A stretch of DNA of 37,699 nt from Acinetobacter parvus DSM 16617 = CIP 108168 (lineage in GTDB: Bacteria > Pseudomonadota > Gammaproteobacteria > Pseudomonadales > Moraxellaceae), in contig NZ_KB849211.1 in the NCBI RefSeq assembly GCF_000368025.1, forward strand, positions 554,130 to 591,828. The letters run 5' to 3'. Positions within the stretch are counted from its first letter, which is position 1. Each line of letters begins with the position of its first letter. The notes beneath the pieces were generated by a model, which ran no database searches, was not told where the DNA came from, and was given only the letters and a program-made list of their open reading frames with translations. Both the position numbers and the translations under genes were made by a program. Shown in pieces: positions 8,528 through 17,259 of this stretch.

Positions 8528-11011
8528 TCAAGACTGATTCATTTCCCTTAAACTCTGCAATGGTGGAATATCACATAAATAACTGAGGCGATAACGACCA
8601 ATCAACATACAAATCAGCATCATGCTTAACGGTAAAATCAGCCAAATCGCAGGATGCCACTGAATCGCCATTTGCATTTTATAGCTGGCAATCGCACTGA
8701 TCACCTCGGCAAATAAACAGGCCACCAAGCCCGACAGCAAGCCAATAAAACCAATTTCCAGACTCAACATCTGTTTCAGCCTGTTTTTACCGCTCCCAAA
8801 AGAGCGTAATAACGCCACTTCCTTACGGCGTTCATCCATCAGCACATTCAGGCAGGCAATCAACACCAACACACCAGACAGCCCTACCAACAACGCCAAT
8901 ACGGTAATAATCTGCACCAATACATCCACCAGACGCTTGACTTCATCCAGAATCCGTCCGACATCAATAAACACGGTATTAGAAAATTGCTGAATCAGTT
9001 GCACCATTTTTGGCTGATCTGCTGGTGGTACATAAAAACTGCCCAGATAACTGCCTGCATTTTCATCCATGCTTTGCGGTGAAAAGATAAAGAAAAAGTT
9101 TGGGCTAAAACTTTCCCACTCCACTGAACGCAGATTGATCACGGTTGCCTGCAACGTGCCCTCTGGCAAACTGAAATCAAGACGATCACCGATTTTAATG
9201 CCCAATTCATTGGCCAGTTTAGCTTCTACTGACACCTGCCCCACTTGGCTAAATTTCGGATTACCCTCGGTAATCACATTATCTTTCGGATATTCTGTGG
9301 CCTGTGTCAGATTCAGTTCTCGACGCAAGGAATTATTTTGCCTGACCAGCTCAGGCGCAAAGGCCTGCCCATTTTTTGCAATTAAACGTCCCCGAATATT
9401 AGGATACAACGGTGTAGATTGCCAGTGATTCTGCTCAAGTTGCTGCTTGAACTGCGGCATATCAAAAGGCGGCAAACCATACACAAACTGATTCGGTGTA
9501 CCCTCAGGCAATTGTTGTTGCCAACGCTGTAATAAATCGGTTCTCAGCACACTGAGTACCGTAATTAAACTTAAGCCTAAAGCCAGCGCAGTGACTTGCA
9601 AGGCAGTCTGATGTGGAATCCGTACATAAGCCGAAATTGGATGTTTCAGTTGTTTAATGGCTTTGAGTAGCAGCCAAATCAGGGTATAAAGCACGGCACA
9701 CAGGATTAAAATTGCAGCCAAGACCAATAGGCTGAGTTGTAGATTATCACTTAACACCAAGCTAAAAATGATCAAACTCATCACGCCCACTGTAAACATG
9801 GCAAAGTAAGATTTACGCGAACGCTCCTGCTGGCGGATCACCCGAATAGGTGGTGTATTCAGCAATTCCCAGATACTTGGCAGGATAAAACCAATCAGCA
9901 CCATCACACTGGTAAAAATTGCCACAGGCAACGCCAGCAATAAATCAGTCACGGCAAAGCTGAGTTGCAATTGTGGAATCAGTTGCAACATCAATTGTAA
10001 TAAAGCATAGCCCAAACCAATGCCAATCAAGCTGCCAAGTACAATGGAAAGCGCACTAACAATGCCAAGCAAAGCGATATAGGCAAGTAGAATCTGCCAC
10101 TTGCTTGCCCCCAGACAACGCATCAAGGCAATATGATCCTGATTCTGTTGTACATAACGTTGGCTGGTCAATGCGATGGCAATCCCACACAGCAAAATGG
10201 TCAATAAATTGGCAAGTTGCAGGAATGTATCCAGATTCTCAATCGGTTTCATCAAGCGTGTATTGGATTGATTGGCATCACGAAGTTTAAGTGAACTTTG
10301 CTCATTATTCTCAAACTGCTGGTGTTGCTGCTGTTCAGAATGTAACTGATTTTTTTGCTGCTTAAAGATTTTTTTAAAGGCTTTCACTTGCTCGGGCGAA
10401 CCTGCCATCAGCAGACGATATTCAATACGGCTACCGACCTGAACCGCATTGGTTTTAGCAATATCTGACTGATGAATCATCACTGTCGGTGAAAAACCTG
10501 AAAATCCTAGCTCCTGATTGGAGTCATGTTCAATCACACCTGTCACGGTAAACTGTCCATCGGCAATCGCAACCTGATCACCTAGTTTGGTATGTAATAA
10601 ATCCATCACACGAGGACTCAACCAAACCTGTCCCTGCTGAATAGATTGCGCTTTAGGCTGAATTTCTAGCTTGCCCCTTAATGGAAAATGCTCATCAACC
10701 GCCTTGACGTTGACCATGACAAACTGGTCTTGGGTATGTGCCATTGAACCAAATACTGTCACAGGTGCCTGTTTTAAATTCAACTTTTGCGCTTGTTGTC
10801 GCCATTGAGCTTGAATGGGATTATTATCCGTCATCACCAGATCAGCACCCAGCATTTCCGCAGCCTGTAAAGCCACCGCATTCTGGACCTGACTATTACT
10901 AAATTTTAATGCGGTAGTGGCACTAATCGCCAAAGACAGTGCAATAATCAGTAAATACAGTCCACCTGTACGAAAACTTTGCAGCAACAATGGCTTGAGA
11001 ATCGAATTCAT
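8528..11011 (-). CDS. ABC transporter permease of the FtsX/MacB superfamily (YbbP-like)
   Basis: This large inner-membrane permease of 827 residues has an N-terminal helix (LYLLIIALSLAISATTALKF), an extended periplasmic MacB-PCD-like domain, a block of FtsX-type helices, a second periplasmic domain, and a C-terminal FtsX block (VLALLVGLSGVLVLIACLNVLMDERRKEVALLRSFGS). The internal duplication and length match YbbP. The ATG at 11011 overlaps the stop of the ATPase gene as ATGA, so the two are translationally coupled. As in E. coli, the ATPase-permease pair is divergent from a tesA-type gene. YbbAP-type systems are proposed to act on envelope lipid or hydrophobic substrates; the substrate is not visible here. 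Confidence 0.85.
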   Translation of the reverse strand: MNSILKPLLLQSFRTGGLYLLIIALSLAISATTALKFSNSQVQNAVALQAAEMLGADLVMTDNNPIQAQWRQQAQKLNLKQAPVTVFGSMAHTQDQFVMVNVKAVDEHFPLRGKLEIQPKAQSIQQGQVWLSPRVMDLLHTKLGDQVAIADGQFTVTGVIEHDSNQELGFSGFSPTVMIHQSDIAKTNAVQVGSRIEYRLLMAGSPEQVKAFKKIFKQQKNQLHSEQQQHQQFENNEQSSLKLRDANQSNTRLMKPIENLDTFLQLANLLTILLCGIAIALTSQRYVQQNQDHIALMRCLGASKWQILLAYIALLGIVSALSIVLGSLIGIGLGYALLQLMLQLIPQLQLSFAVTDLLLALPVAIFTSVMVLIGFILPSIWELLNTPPIRVIRQQERSRKSYFAMFTVGVMSLIIFSLVLSDNLQLSLLVLAAILILCAVLYTLIWLLLKAIKQLKHPISAYVRIPHQTALQVTALALGLSLITVLSVLRTDLLQRWQQQLPEGTPNQFVYGLPPFDMPQFKQQLEQNHWQSTPLYPNIRGRLIAKNGQAFAPELVRQNNSLRRELNLTQATEYPKDNVITEGNPKFSQVGQVSVEAKLANELGIKIGDRLDFSLPEGTLQATVINLRSVEWESFSPNFFFIFSPQSMDENAGSYLGSFYVPPADQPKMVQLIQQFSNTVFIDVGRILDEVKRLVDVLVQIITVLALLVGLSGVLVLIACLNVLMDERRKEVALLRSFGSGKNRLKQMLSLEIGFIGLLSGLVACLFAEVISAIASYKMQMAIQWHPAIWLILPLSMMLICMLIGRYRLSYLCDIPPLQSLREMNQS

Positions 11012-11712
11012 GTTCTCTCCCCAGCCTTGCCGATTTCCTGAATCTGACCATCGACAAGTTTGACATGGCGCTGACATAGTGCAGCCAGATTTTGGTCATG
11101 CGTGACCAACACCAAAGTTGTACCTAATTCTCTATTTAGATCAAATAATAGCTGCTCAATTTCCTCGGCAGTTTGCCCATCCAGATTGCCTGTTGGTTCA
11201 TCGGCAAAAATGATCTTCGGTTCGGCAATCAGCGCACGGGCAATCGCCACACGTTGCTGTTCACCGCCTGACAAGACTTTTGGGGTTTGCTGTGCCTGAC
11301 GAACCAGCCCAACTCGTTCCAACCATGCCAGTGCTTTTTGCTCAGCTTTCCTAAAGTTAAAATCAGGTTGCAGACGTAACGGCAACATCACATTTTCCAG
11401 TGCACTCAGTTGCGGTAAAAGCTGAAATGCCTGAAATACAAAGCCAATGTTTTCCAGTCGTACTTGCGCACGTTGTTCTTCTGTTAAGGTATGAACCGCT
11501 TGCCCACAGACTTCCAATTCGCCTGAACTTGGCCGATCCAGCGTCGCCAAAATACCCAGTAAAGTCGATTTCCCTGAACCAGAACGTCCCGTAATTGCGA
11601 TCTGTTCACCCTGGTAAATGTCCAAATCAATGTCTTTTAAAATGGTTAAGCTTTGCTGGTGAATCTGAATATTTTGTGTAACTTTTCGGGCAGAAATAAT
11701 TGGTTGTGGCAT
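11008..11712 (-). CDS. ABC transporter ATP-binding protein (YbbA/LolD-like)
   Basis: This 234-residue ATPase carries Walker A GRSGSGKST, a Q-loop in VFQAFQLLPQLSALENV, the signature LSGGEQQRVAIARAL, Walker B KIIFADEPTGNLDG and the H-loop VLVTHDQNLA. The ATGA overlap with the downstream FtsX-type permease identifies its partner. Its start lies 36 bp from the start of the divergent tesA-like gene, so their promoters must overlap. The family also contains LolD and MacB; the YbbA assignment rests on this neighbourhood. Confidence 0.9.
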   Translation of the reverse strand: MPQPIISARKVTQNIQIHQQSLTILKDIDLDIYQGEQIAITGRSGSGKSTLLGILATLDRPSSGELEVCGQAVHTLTEEQRAQVRLENIGFVFQAFQLLPQLSALENVMLPLRLQPDFNFRKAEQKALAWLERVGLVRQAQQTPKVLSGGEQQRVAIARALIAEPKIIFADEPTGNLDGQTAEEIEQLLFDLNRELGTTLVLVTHDQNLAALCQRHVKLVDGQIQEIGKAGERT

Positions 11713-11748
11713 GATGTCACGTATCCTTTAGGACAAATTTTAAATGCG

Positions 11749-12378
11749 ATGCAAAACTCTAAAGTTATCAGTTCAGTTTCTAAAACAGTTGCAATCATGG
11801 CCCTCTGTGTGATGCCAACACTGGTTTCAGCCAAGACCATTTTAATTGTGGGTGATAGCCTGAGTGCAGGTTATGGCATAGAGGCCAAACAAGGCTGGGT
11901 GAACCTGTTACAACAACGTTTAGACCAACAGTATCCGAAACAGCACAGGGTGGTCAATGCCAGTGTCAGTGGCGAAACCACCAGTGGCGCATTGGCACGA
12001 CTGCCAAAATTGTTACAAACCTATAATCCTGAAGTGGTGGTGATTGAACTTGGCGGCAATGATGGCTTGCGTGGACAACCACCCCAGATGATTCAGAAAA
12101 ACTTAGCCCAATTGGTACAACTGAGTCAAAAGCAGAAAGCCACCGTTTTACTGTTTGGTATGAAAATACCACCGAATTATGGAACTGCGTACAGCAAGGC
12201 TTTTGAGAATAATTACAAAATTGTAAGTCAGCAGTATAAAGTGAAGCTTCTGCCGTTCTTTTTGGATGGTGTGGCAGGCAATAAAACTTTCATCCAGAAT
12301 GATCAAATCCACCCCAATGCCAAGGCACAACCAATCATGCTGAATTTGGCTTATCCTTATATTAAAGGGGCTTTATAG
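11749..12378 (+). CDS. tesA: Periplasmic GDSL esterase / acyl-CoA thioesterase I
   Basis: This 209-residue SGNH hydrolase has all four family blocks: VGDSLSAGYG with the nucleophilic Ser, NASVSGETTSGA with Gly, ELGGNDGLRG with Asn, and DQIHPNAKAQ with the catalytic Asp and His. An N-terminal signal peptide (SVSKTVAIMALCVMPTLVSA) directs it to the periplasm. TesA enzymes hydrolyse acyl-CoA, esters and lysophospholipids. The ATG at 11749 immediately precedes the signal peptide; longer in-frame starts would run into the divergent ATPase gene. Confidence 0.93.
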   Translation: MQNSKVISSVSKTVAIMALCVMPTLVSAKTILIVGDSLSAGYGIEAKQGWVNLLQQRLDQQYPKQHRVVNASVSGETTSGALARLPKLLQTYNPEVVVIELGGNDGLRGQPPQMIQKNLAQLVQLSQKQKATVLLFGMKIPPNYGTAYSKAFENNYKIVSQQYKVKLLPFFLDGVAGNKTFIQNDQIHPNAKAQPIMLNLAYPYIKGAL

Positions 12379-12399
12379 TAAATAATTTCAATCAATTCA

Positions 12400-12420
12400 G
12401 GGCGAATTCAATTCCGCCCC
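12400..12420. terminator. Possible terminator hairpin between tesA and the carbonic anhydrase gene
   Basis: GGGCG (12400-12404) pairs with CGCCC (12415-12419), with partly paired AATT bases inside. It lies between convergent stops but has no good T tract. Confidence 0.4.
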
Positions 12421-12428
12421 TACCCAGA

Positions 12429-13055
12429 TCAAAAATCAAAAAATGTTACTTCGCCTGTTTCCAATGAGTATTCAGCACCGACCACAATCAGCTTGCCTTT
12501 CTCAATCAACTGTTCTAGCACAGCAGAACCATGACGCAACTGATTGACCGATGCAAATACATTGGAGCGAACCGCATGGGCAGACAGCTTTTTCAAATCA
12601 CCTTTGAGTTCGGTTTGCATCAAAATTTCAACCGATGGACGAACCCGATTCACGATCGACATCAGGTTTGAGGATGGTGGCTGCTCTGGATGCATCAGGG
12701 TATCAATGGTGGCCTGAATCGCACCACAATGGCTATGCCCCAGCACCACCACCACGGCACAGTCATATCGCTCTGCCGCAAACTCAACACTTCCCACCTG
12801 TGACGGCGCAACGATATTGCCTGCAACACGAATCACGAACAAGTCACCCAGACCTTGATCAAACACCATTTCCGCAGGCACACGAGAGTCTGAACACCCT
12901 AAAACAATGGCAAAAGGATTTTGTTCGCTTGCCATTTCGGCACGTTCCTGATGGGTGAGTAACTTCTGCTGAGTTGCCTCTCCCTTTACAAAACGGGCAT
13001 TACCAGCTTTTAAACGTTCCAGAGCTTCTTTGGCGGTGAGCATGTTTAAATCCAT
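12429..13055 (-). CDS. can: Beta-class carbonic anhydrase
   Basis: This 208-residue cytoplasmic zinc enzyme interconverts CO2 and bicarbonate. The zinc ligands and catalytic pair are in place: Cys with Asp-Arg in LGCSDSRVPAEMVFDQ, and His and Cys in VVLGHSHCGAIQAT. GDLFVIRVAGNIV is the conserved strand-helix segment, and the length matches the plant-like beta family. The ATG at 13055 is chosen; a second ATG four codons later is possible. It is convergent with tesA and divergent from the hydrolase gene. No regulatory site is evident. Confidence 0.93.
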   Translation of the reverse strand: MDLNMLTAKEALERLKAGNARFVKGEATQQKLLTHQERAEMASEQNPFAIVLGCSDSRVPAEMVFDQGLGDLFVIRVAGNIVAPSQVGSVEFAAERYDCAVVVVLGHSHCGAIQATIDTLMHPEQPPSSNLMSIVNRVRPSVEILMQTELKGDLKKLSAHAVRSNVFASVNQLRHGSAVLEQLIEKGKLIVVGAEYSLETGEVTFFDF

Positions 13056-13280
13056 CTATGATTGACATGAAAAAAGAGTTTAATGTACGCCTGTTTGAAA
13101 GTCACTGACAAAAATAGAATCCATCTAAATACCAGCCTGTCTTTTAATCAGGAAAATAGCGAAAAACGAATGATTTCATTGGCAAGAATTTCCATACATC
13201 TGTAAATTATGCAAATGACTCCCCTCACATCTTCCCCAATAATCAATGGGTTTAAAAATAGATCAAGGATAGAACAAATC

Positions 13281-14294
13281 ATGATGAACCATCTTTTTTC
13301 CACCTCCTTTCGCAAGACCTTAACCGCAGCTTTAATTTCATGCAGCTTGGCGACCATCGCAATCAGCTCAACACAGGCAGCGGAAATAGAAATGAGCTTC
13401 CAGAATGTGCTGCAACAGGAACGTGCATGGGCAGGTTTACAGAGCAAAACATTAAAAGTCGGTGATATCACCTGGTCATATAGTGAGGGTGGTCAGGCTG
13501 GAAAACCGATCGTGATTTTAATTCATGGCCTGGCGGGCAGCCGTGACAACTGGAACCGTGTGGCACGGGCCTTAACCGCCAACTACCATGTGATCATCCC
13601 AGACTTGCCAGCCAGCGGTGAAACACAAGTTCCGAAAGATTTTGACTATTCCATTCCAAACGTCACTGAAAAGTTACGCCGTTTTGTTGAGGCAGCCAAC
13701 CTAACCAGCCCAGCACATATTGCAGGTCACTCACTTGGTGGTTCAATTGCCATGCTCTATGCAGGGCAATATCCATTTGAGACCAAAAGCCTGTTTTTAA
13801 TTGATGCTGCGGGCGTATATAAGGCCGCCACCACACCTTATTTAAAGGATCCAAACCACATTAAAAACATGATTGTCAGCAAAAAAGGCGATTTTAACTT
13901 TTTAATGCAGCAGGTCATGTTTACCCCTCCATTCATTCCAAAGGAAATTGCTCAGGCACAGGAAAAAATGATGATTGGTCAGGCCGAGCAAACCCAGAAA
14001 ATGGTAGATCAGTTAATTGTACTCAATAAGTTATATACGCCAGATTCATTTGCGTTGCTGGCAAGATCCATTGATGCACCAACACTGATTTTATGGGGCA
14101 AGCAGGATAAAATTATCAATGTTGAGGTTGCACCTGAGTTAAAATCACTGCTAAAGAATGCGCAGACACCTGTCATTCTGGATAATGTGGGCCATATGCC
14201 TATTCTGGAAGCAGATCAATTGGTGGTTCAGCAATATTTACCATTTCTGAACAAGATTCAGTCACAAAAACCTGTAACTGCGCCAACTCCGTAA
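13281..14294 (+). CDS. Exported alpha/beta hydrolase (lipase/esterase-like)
   Basis: An N-terminal signal peptide (about residues 1-34, ending SSTQAAE) precedes an alpha/beta-hydrolase fold of about 300 residues. The oxyanion segment is VILIHGLAGSRDNW, the nucleophile elbow is IAGHSLGGSIAML (GxSxG), the acid is probably in LILWGKQDKIINVE, and the catalytic His is in DNVGHMPILEAD. It is likely a periplasmic or secreted esterase or lipase; the substrate is unknown. The ATG at 13281 follows AAGGA and starts the signal peptide; the longer reading from 13209 adds an unlikely leader. The next gene begins 20 bp downstream on the same strand. Confidence 0.85.
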   Translation: MMNHLFSTSFRKTLTAALISCSLATIAISSTQAAEIEMSFQNVLQQERAWAGLQSKTLKVGDITWSYSEGGQAGKPIVILIHGLAGSRDNWNRVARALTANYHVIIPDLPASGETQVPKDFDYSIPNVTEKLRRFVEAANLTSPAHIAGHSLGGSIAMLYAGQYPFETKSLFLIDAAGVYKAATTPYLKDPNHIKNMIVSKKGDFNFLMQQVMFTPPFIPKEIAQAQEKMMIGQAEQTQKMVDQLIVLNKLYTPDSFALLARSIDAPTLILWGKQDKIINVEVAPELKSLLKNAQTPVILDNVGHMPILEADQLVVQQYLPFLNKIQSQKPVTAPTP

Positions 14295-14314
14295 ACCTAA
14301 AGTTATAAAATCCT

Positions 14315-15325
14315 ATGCCTAAACATCCAATGATAGAACAACTGATTGACGCACAACTTGATTTTCTGGATCAAGAGTTTACACAAGCCGAAACCATTCA
14401 ACATGAGTTTAAACAGTTCTATCATTGGTTGCGCTTACAGCAACTCCAACATATCTGGTCATTTGAACAAATCTTTAAGCTGATTGAGAAACAAATCCTG
14501 AACACACCTGCCAGTTCATTTCTGATTGAACAAATTGCAGAACATATCCGCTTTGCCCTGATTCATCCACGTAATGAGCAAACCAATATCGAAGATGTAA
14601 TTCCTGTTTTAACCATTGACTCAATTGCGCAATATGTTGCAGGTAAAAGTGACCATCGCCAGCGCCTGATTAAAACCATCGTGAATAATCCTGCTTTTTC
14701 TGCCCTGATTACCCAACTGATTCAACATTCCATTCAGGACTATTTAGAAAATTCGGTCATGTCTAAACGTGTACCTGGCGTTGGACATTTTATGAAAATG
14801 GGAAAATCGGTTCTCGAAACAGTGACTAATTCCAACCTGAATGACACCATTGGACACTATTTACAAAAGAATATATTAAAGATCAGCCAAATGAGCGAAC
14901 GGGTGTTAAACCAGCACTTTAATGAAGACAAACTTTACCATTTCCAGGCCAACATCTGGCATAAAATTAAGGTTATGCCCTTATCAGTATTACGCAACTA
15001 TATTGAGGTACAAGACCTACCCCAAACTGTGGGAATGGGGCATGAAATATGGGATCATATCCGTCAAACAGATTATTTAAAACAGCAGGTTCATGATGGG
15101 ACCTATGCATGGTATGCACGTAATCAGGAACGCACATTTGATTTATTACTCCGCGATCTGAATATTGATGAAACCCTGATTGAAAATGAATTGAGTGATT
15201 TACTGACACCTGTGTTACAGCAAGTGATTCAAACAGGTTATTTAAGACAACGTGCCCGCACCTATTTAGAAAAATTTTATTATTCAGAACAGATGTCTGA
15301 AATTTTGACAAAACAAGGCGCATGA
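14315..15325 (+). CDS. Uncharacterised alpha-helical protein, co-transcribed with the hydrolase gene
   Basis: I do not recognise this 336-residue protein. It has no signal peptide or clear membrane helix and reads as mostly helical, rich in Gln, Leu and Ile, with many amphipathic stretches (for example LRLQQLQHIWSFEQIFKLIE). A central Gly/Lys segment, RVPGVGHFMKMGKSVLETV, is the only distinctive motif. It starts 20 bp after the exported hydrolase gene, probably in the same operon. It may be a lineage-specific Acinetobacter protein; a partner or accessory role for the hydrolase is inference from adjacency only. Confidence 0.7.
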   Translation: MPKHPMIEQLIDAQLDFLDQEFTQAETIQHEFKQFYHWLRLQQLQHIWSFEQIFKLIEKQILNTPASSFLIEQIAEHIRFALIHPRNEQTNIEDVIPVLTIDSIAQYVAGKSDHRQRLIKTIVNNPAFSALITQLIQHSIQDYLENSVMSKRVPGVGHFMKMGKSVLETVTNSNLNDTIGHYLQKNILKISQMSERVLNQHFNEDKLYHFQANIWHKIKVMPLSVLRNYIEVQDLPQTVGMGHEIWDHIRQTDYLKQQVHDGTYAWYARNQERTFDLLLRDLNIDETLIENELSDLLTPVLQQVIQTGYLRQRARTYLEKFYYSEQMSEILTKQGA

Positions 15326-15411
15326 TGCGCGGTGAGCGCCTCCATATTGCGTGATGTGGGAGCACCTCGGTTTGTTATCCATCTGAGAAAAATATTGGAT
15401 TTTTTTTCAAC

Positions 15412-15440
15412 ATTAAAAAAAGCCCTCGCAAGGGCTTTCT
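15412..15440. terminator. Strong Rho-independent terminator
   Basis: AAAGCCCT (15419-15426) pairs with AGGGCTTT (15431-15438) around a CGCA loop. On the minus strand a run of T follows, placing it just after nfuA; it could also stop readthrough from the plus-strand gene. Confidence 0.8.
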
Positions 15441-15464
15441 CAATAGATTGTATTTCCAGCTTTA

Positions 15465-16103
15465 TTACTTGAAATATGCACCCTCAGCCTGAGTATGGTC
15501 AGTTTGGTCAACCACACGCTGTAACTCAGGAACGTGCTGCTTCAAAGTGGTTTCCACACCCTGCTTCAACGTCACATCAATAGCTGAACAGCCCTGACAA
15601 CCACCACCAAATTTCAACACAGCAGTTAAACCATGCTCAGGATCGTTCTGTACTTCAACCAGACTACAGTTACCGCCATGCCCTTCCAATCCAGGATTAA
15701 TCTCAGATTGCAGCACATAAGTGATCCGTTCTTCAATTGACGCATCTGGCCCTACACGAGGTACTTTCGAGTTAGGCGCGCGAAAAGTTAATTGTCCACC
15801 AAAACGGTCTTTGTTGTAGTCAATCACGGCATCAAGCAAATATGGAATAGATGGCGCATCGATATAAGCTGAAAAGTCTGGATAATCCTGCTTATAGTCA
15901 GTTGGCACCACTTCTTCAGGTGCACTATAGGCCATACAACATTCGGCACGTGGTGTACCTGGATGTTCTACAAAAACTCGAACGCCAATTCCTGGAGTAT
16001 TTTGCTTTGTTAATAAATCACTTAAATACTCTTGTGCAGAGGGAGTAATCAAAAGGTTTGGAATTTCTTCTGCGACAGCAGTGTTGGTGTTCTCAGTCGA
16101 CAT
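15465..16103 (-). CDS. nfuA: Fe-S biogenesis protein NfuA
   Basis: NfuA carries 4Fe-4S clusters to apo-proteins. The 212-residue protein has an N-terminal degenerate A-type (IscA-like) domain (about 10-110) and a C-terminal Nfu domain with the cluster-binding CxxC in GGGCQGCSAIDVTLKQGVE. Both domains and the length match gamma-proteobacterial NfuA. I use the ATG at 16103, preceded by GAGG at about 9 nt; the longer reading starts at a TTG that overlaps this ribosome-binding site. Confidence 0.95.
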   Translation of the reverse strand: MSTENTNTAVAEEIPNLLITPSAQEYLSDLLTKQNTPGIGVRVFVEHPGTPRAECCMAYSAPEEVVPTDYKQDYPDFSAYIDAPSIPYLLDAVIDYNKDRFGGQLTFRAPNSKVPRVGPDASIEERITYVLQSEINPGLEGHGGNCSLVEVQNDPEHGLTAVLKFGGGCQGCSAIDVTLKQGVETTLKQHVPELQRVVDQTDHTQAEGAYFK

Positions 16104-16256
16104 AACAATAATCCTCAAGCTGATGTCGTTATATTAACCGAAGATGGAGGGGATTTAAAAAAAATCAACCATTTTTGTAGGAATTATATGCCAGATGATT
16201 GTTTATTCACTTTTTAATGGCATTATTGCCTAGACACTGATCAATCAAAAATCTTT

Positions 16257-16874
16257 ATGCTACATTTGCCCTTTAGTCACACTGTGACACTCATCATTAT
16301 TACCGTTGCAATTTCCCTATTGGCATTTTCCAATCAGGCCGTCATGAACCGCCTGATTTTCTGGCCACCCGCCATGCAGCGTGGACAATATGACCGTTTC
16401 ATCACCCATGGTTTTATCCATGCCGATGGAGCACATTTACTGTTCAACATGATCACGCTGTTTTTCTTTGGCAATATTATTGAAAGCTTTTATCGCCAAT
16501 TCTTTTATGATATGGGCTTTGTACTGTTTTATCTGGGTGGACTGGTCTTTGCTATTCTACCCAGCTACCTAAAGCACCGTCATGATGTACACTGGGCAAG
16601 TTTAGGGGCTTCTGGCGCGGTTTCAGCGGTCTTGTTCGCCTATATTTTATTTCAGCCCTGGAACCTGATTTTTGTCTTTTTTATTCCTGTGCCTGCCATT
16701 ATCTTTGCAGTTTTATATGTTGCTTACAGCATCTGGTCGGGTAAACGTGGTAACAGCAATATTAATCATAGCGCCCATCTCTGGGGAGCAGCTTATGGCG
16801 TGGTGGTCACCATTCTGCTGGAACCACGGGTGATTCCGCATTTTCTCAATCAGCTCACCAAATTACCATTTTAA
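16257..16874 (+). CDS. Compact rhomboid family intramembrane serine protease
   Basis: This 205-residue protein has about six membrane helices. Rhomboid motifs are FITHGFIHADGAHLLFNMITL (conserved His and Asn), the catalytic serine in WASLGASGAVSAVLF and the catalytic histidine in NINHSAHLWGAAYG. It is shorter than the other rhomboid at 6855 and belongs to a different subgroup. It is an inner-membrane protease of unknown substrate. It is divergent from nfuA and followed by a terminator. Confidence 0.88.
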   Translation: MLHLPFSHTVTLIIITVAISLLAFSNQAVMNRLIFWPPAMQRGQYDRFITHGFIHADGAHLLFNMITLFFFGNIIESFYRQFFYDMGFVLFYLGGLVFAILPSYLKHRHDVHWASLGASGAVSAVLFAYILFQPWNLIFVFFIPVPAIIFAVLYVAYSIWSGKRGNSNINHSAHLWGAAYGVVVTILLEPRVIPHFLNQLTKLPF

Positions 16875-16888
16875 TAAATATTCAGGAC

Positions 16889-16912
16889 TGGCCCCATCTT
16901 TGGGGCTTTTAT
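16889..16912 (+). terminator. Rho-independent terminator after the second rhomboid gene
   Basis: GCCCCA (16891-16896) and TGGGGC (16901-16906) form a GC-rich stem followed by TTTT. Confidence 0.75.
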
Positions 16913-17017
16913 CCATCACCTCTCATTTCGTCAGATAATTGCACAAAAAATCACAATTCCCTCAGAACCTGATTTTATTAGTCAAAACTCATATAAAATA
17001 TACTTTATTCATTTTAA

Positions 17018-17239
17018 TTAGATCTACGCTTTTGCTCGGCAATTCAGGTAATTTATGATCATAAAGTATGTGAGCATAAAATTTGCGAACAGCTACTTGA
17101 GGGTAAAACCATCAAGGAAATTGCAATTTCATATGAGATTCAGGCAGATACTGTTAAGAAACATCTGCAATCCATTTTTAAGAAAACCAGAACTCACCGA
17201 CAAGGTGAGCTGATTCAACTACTTATGCAATTCTCATAA
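17018..17239 (+). pseudogene. Remnant of a LuxR-type regulator (C-terminal HTH only)
   Basis: The plus-strand frame ending at a TAA at 17237-17239 translates as ...VCEHKICEQLLEGKTIKE, then IAISYEIQADTVKKHLQSIF and KKTRTHRQGELIQLLMQFS. This is the LuxR/GerE helix-turn-helix pattern (EGKTxKEIAxxxxxxxxTVKxHLxxIxxKTxxxxQxELI). No start codon precedes it in frame and a stop lies at 17015. Only about 60 residues of what would be a longer regulator survive. It fills most of the gap between the second rhomboid gene and epmA. Confidence 0.65.
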
Positions 17240-17259
17240 AGGTGTTTGATCATTCGCAA

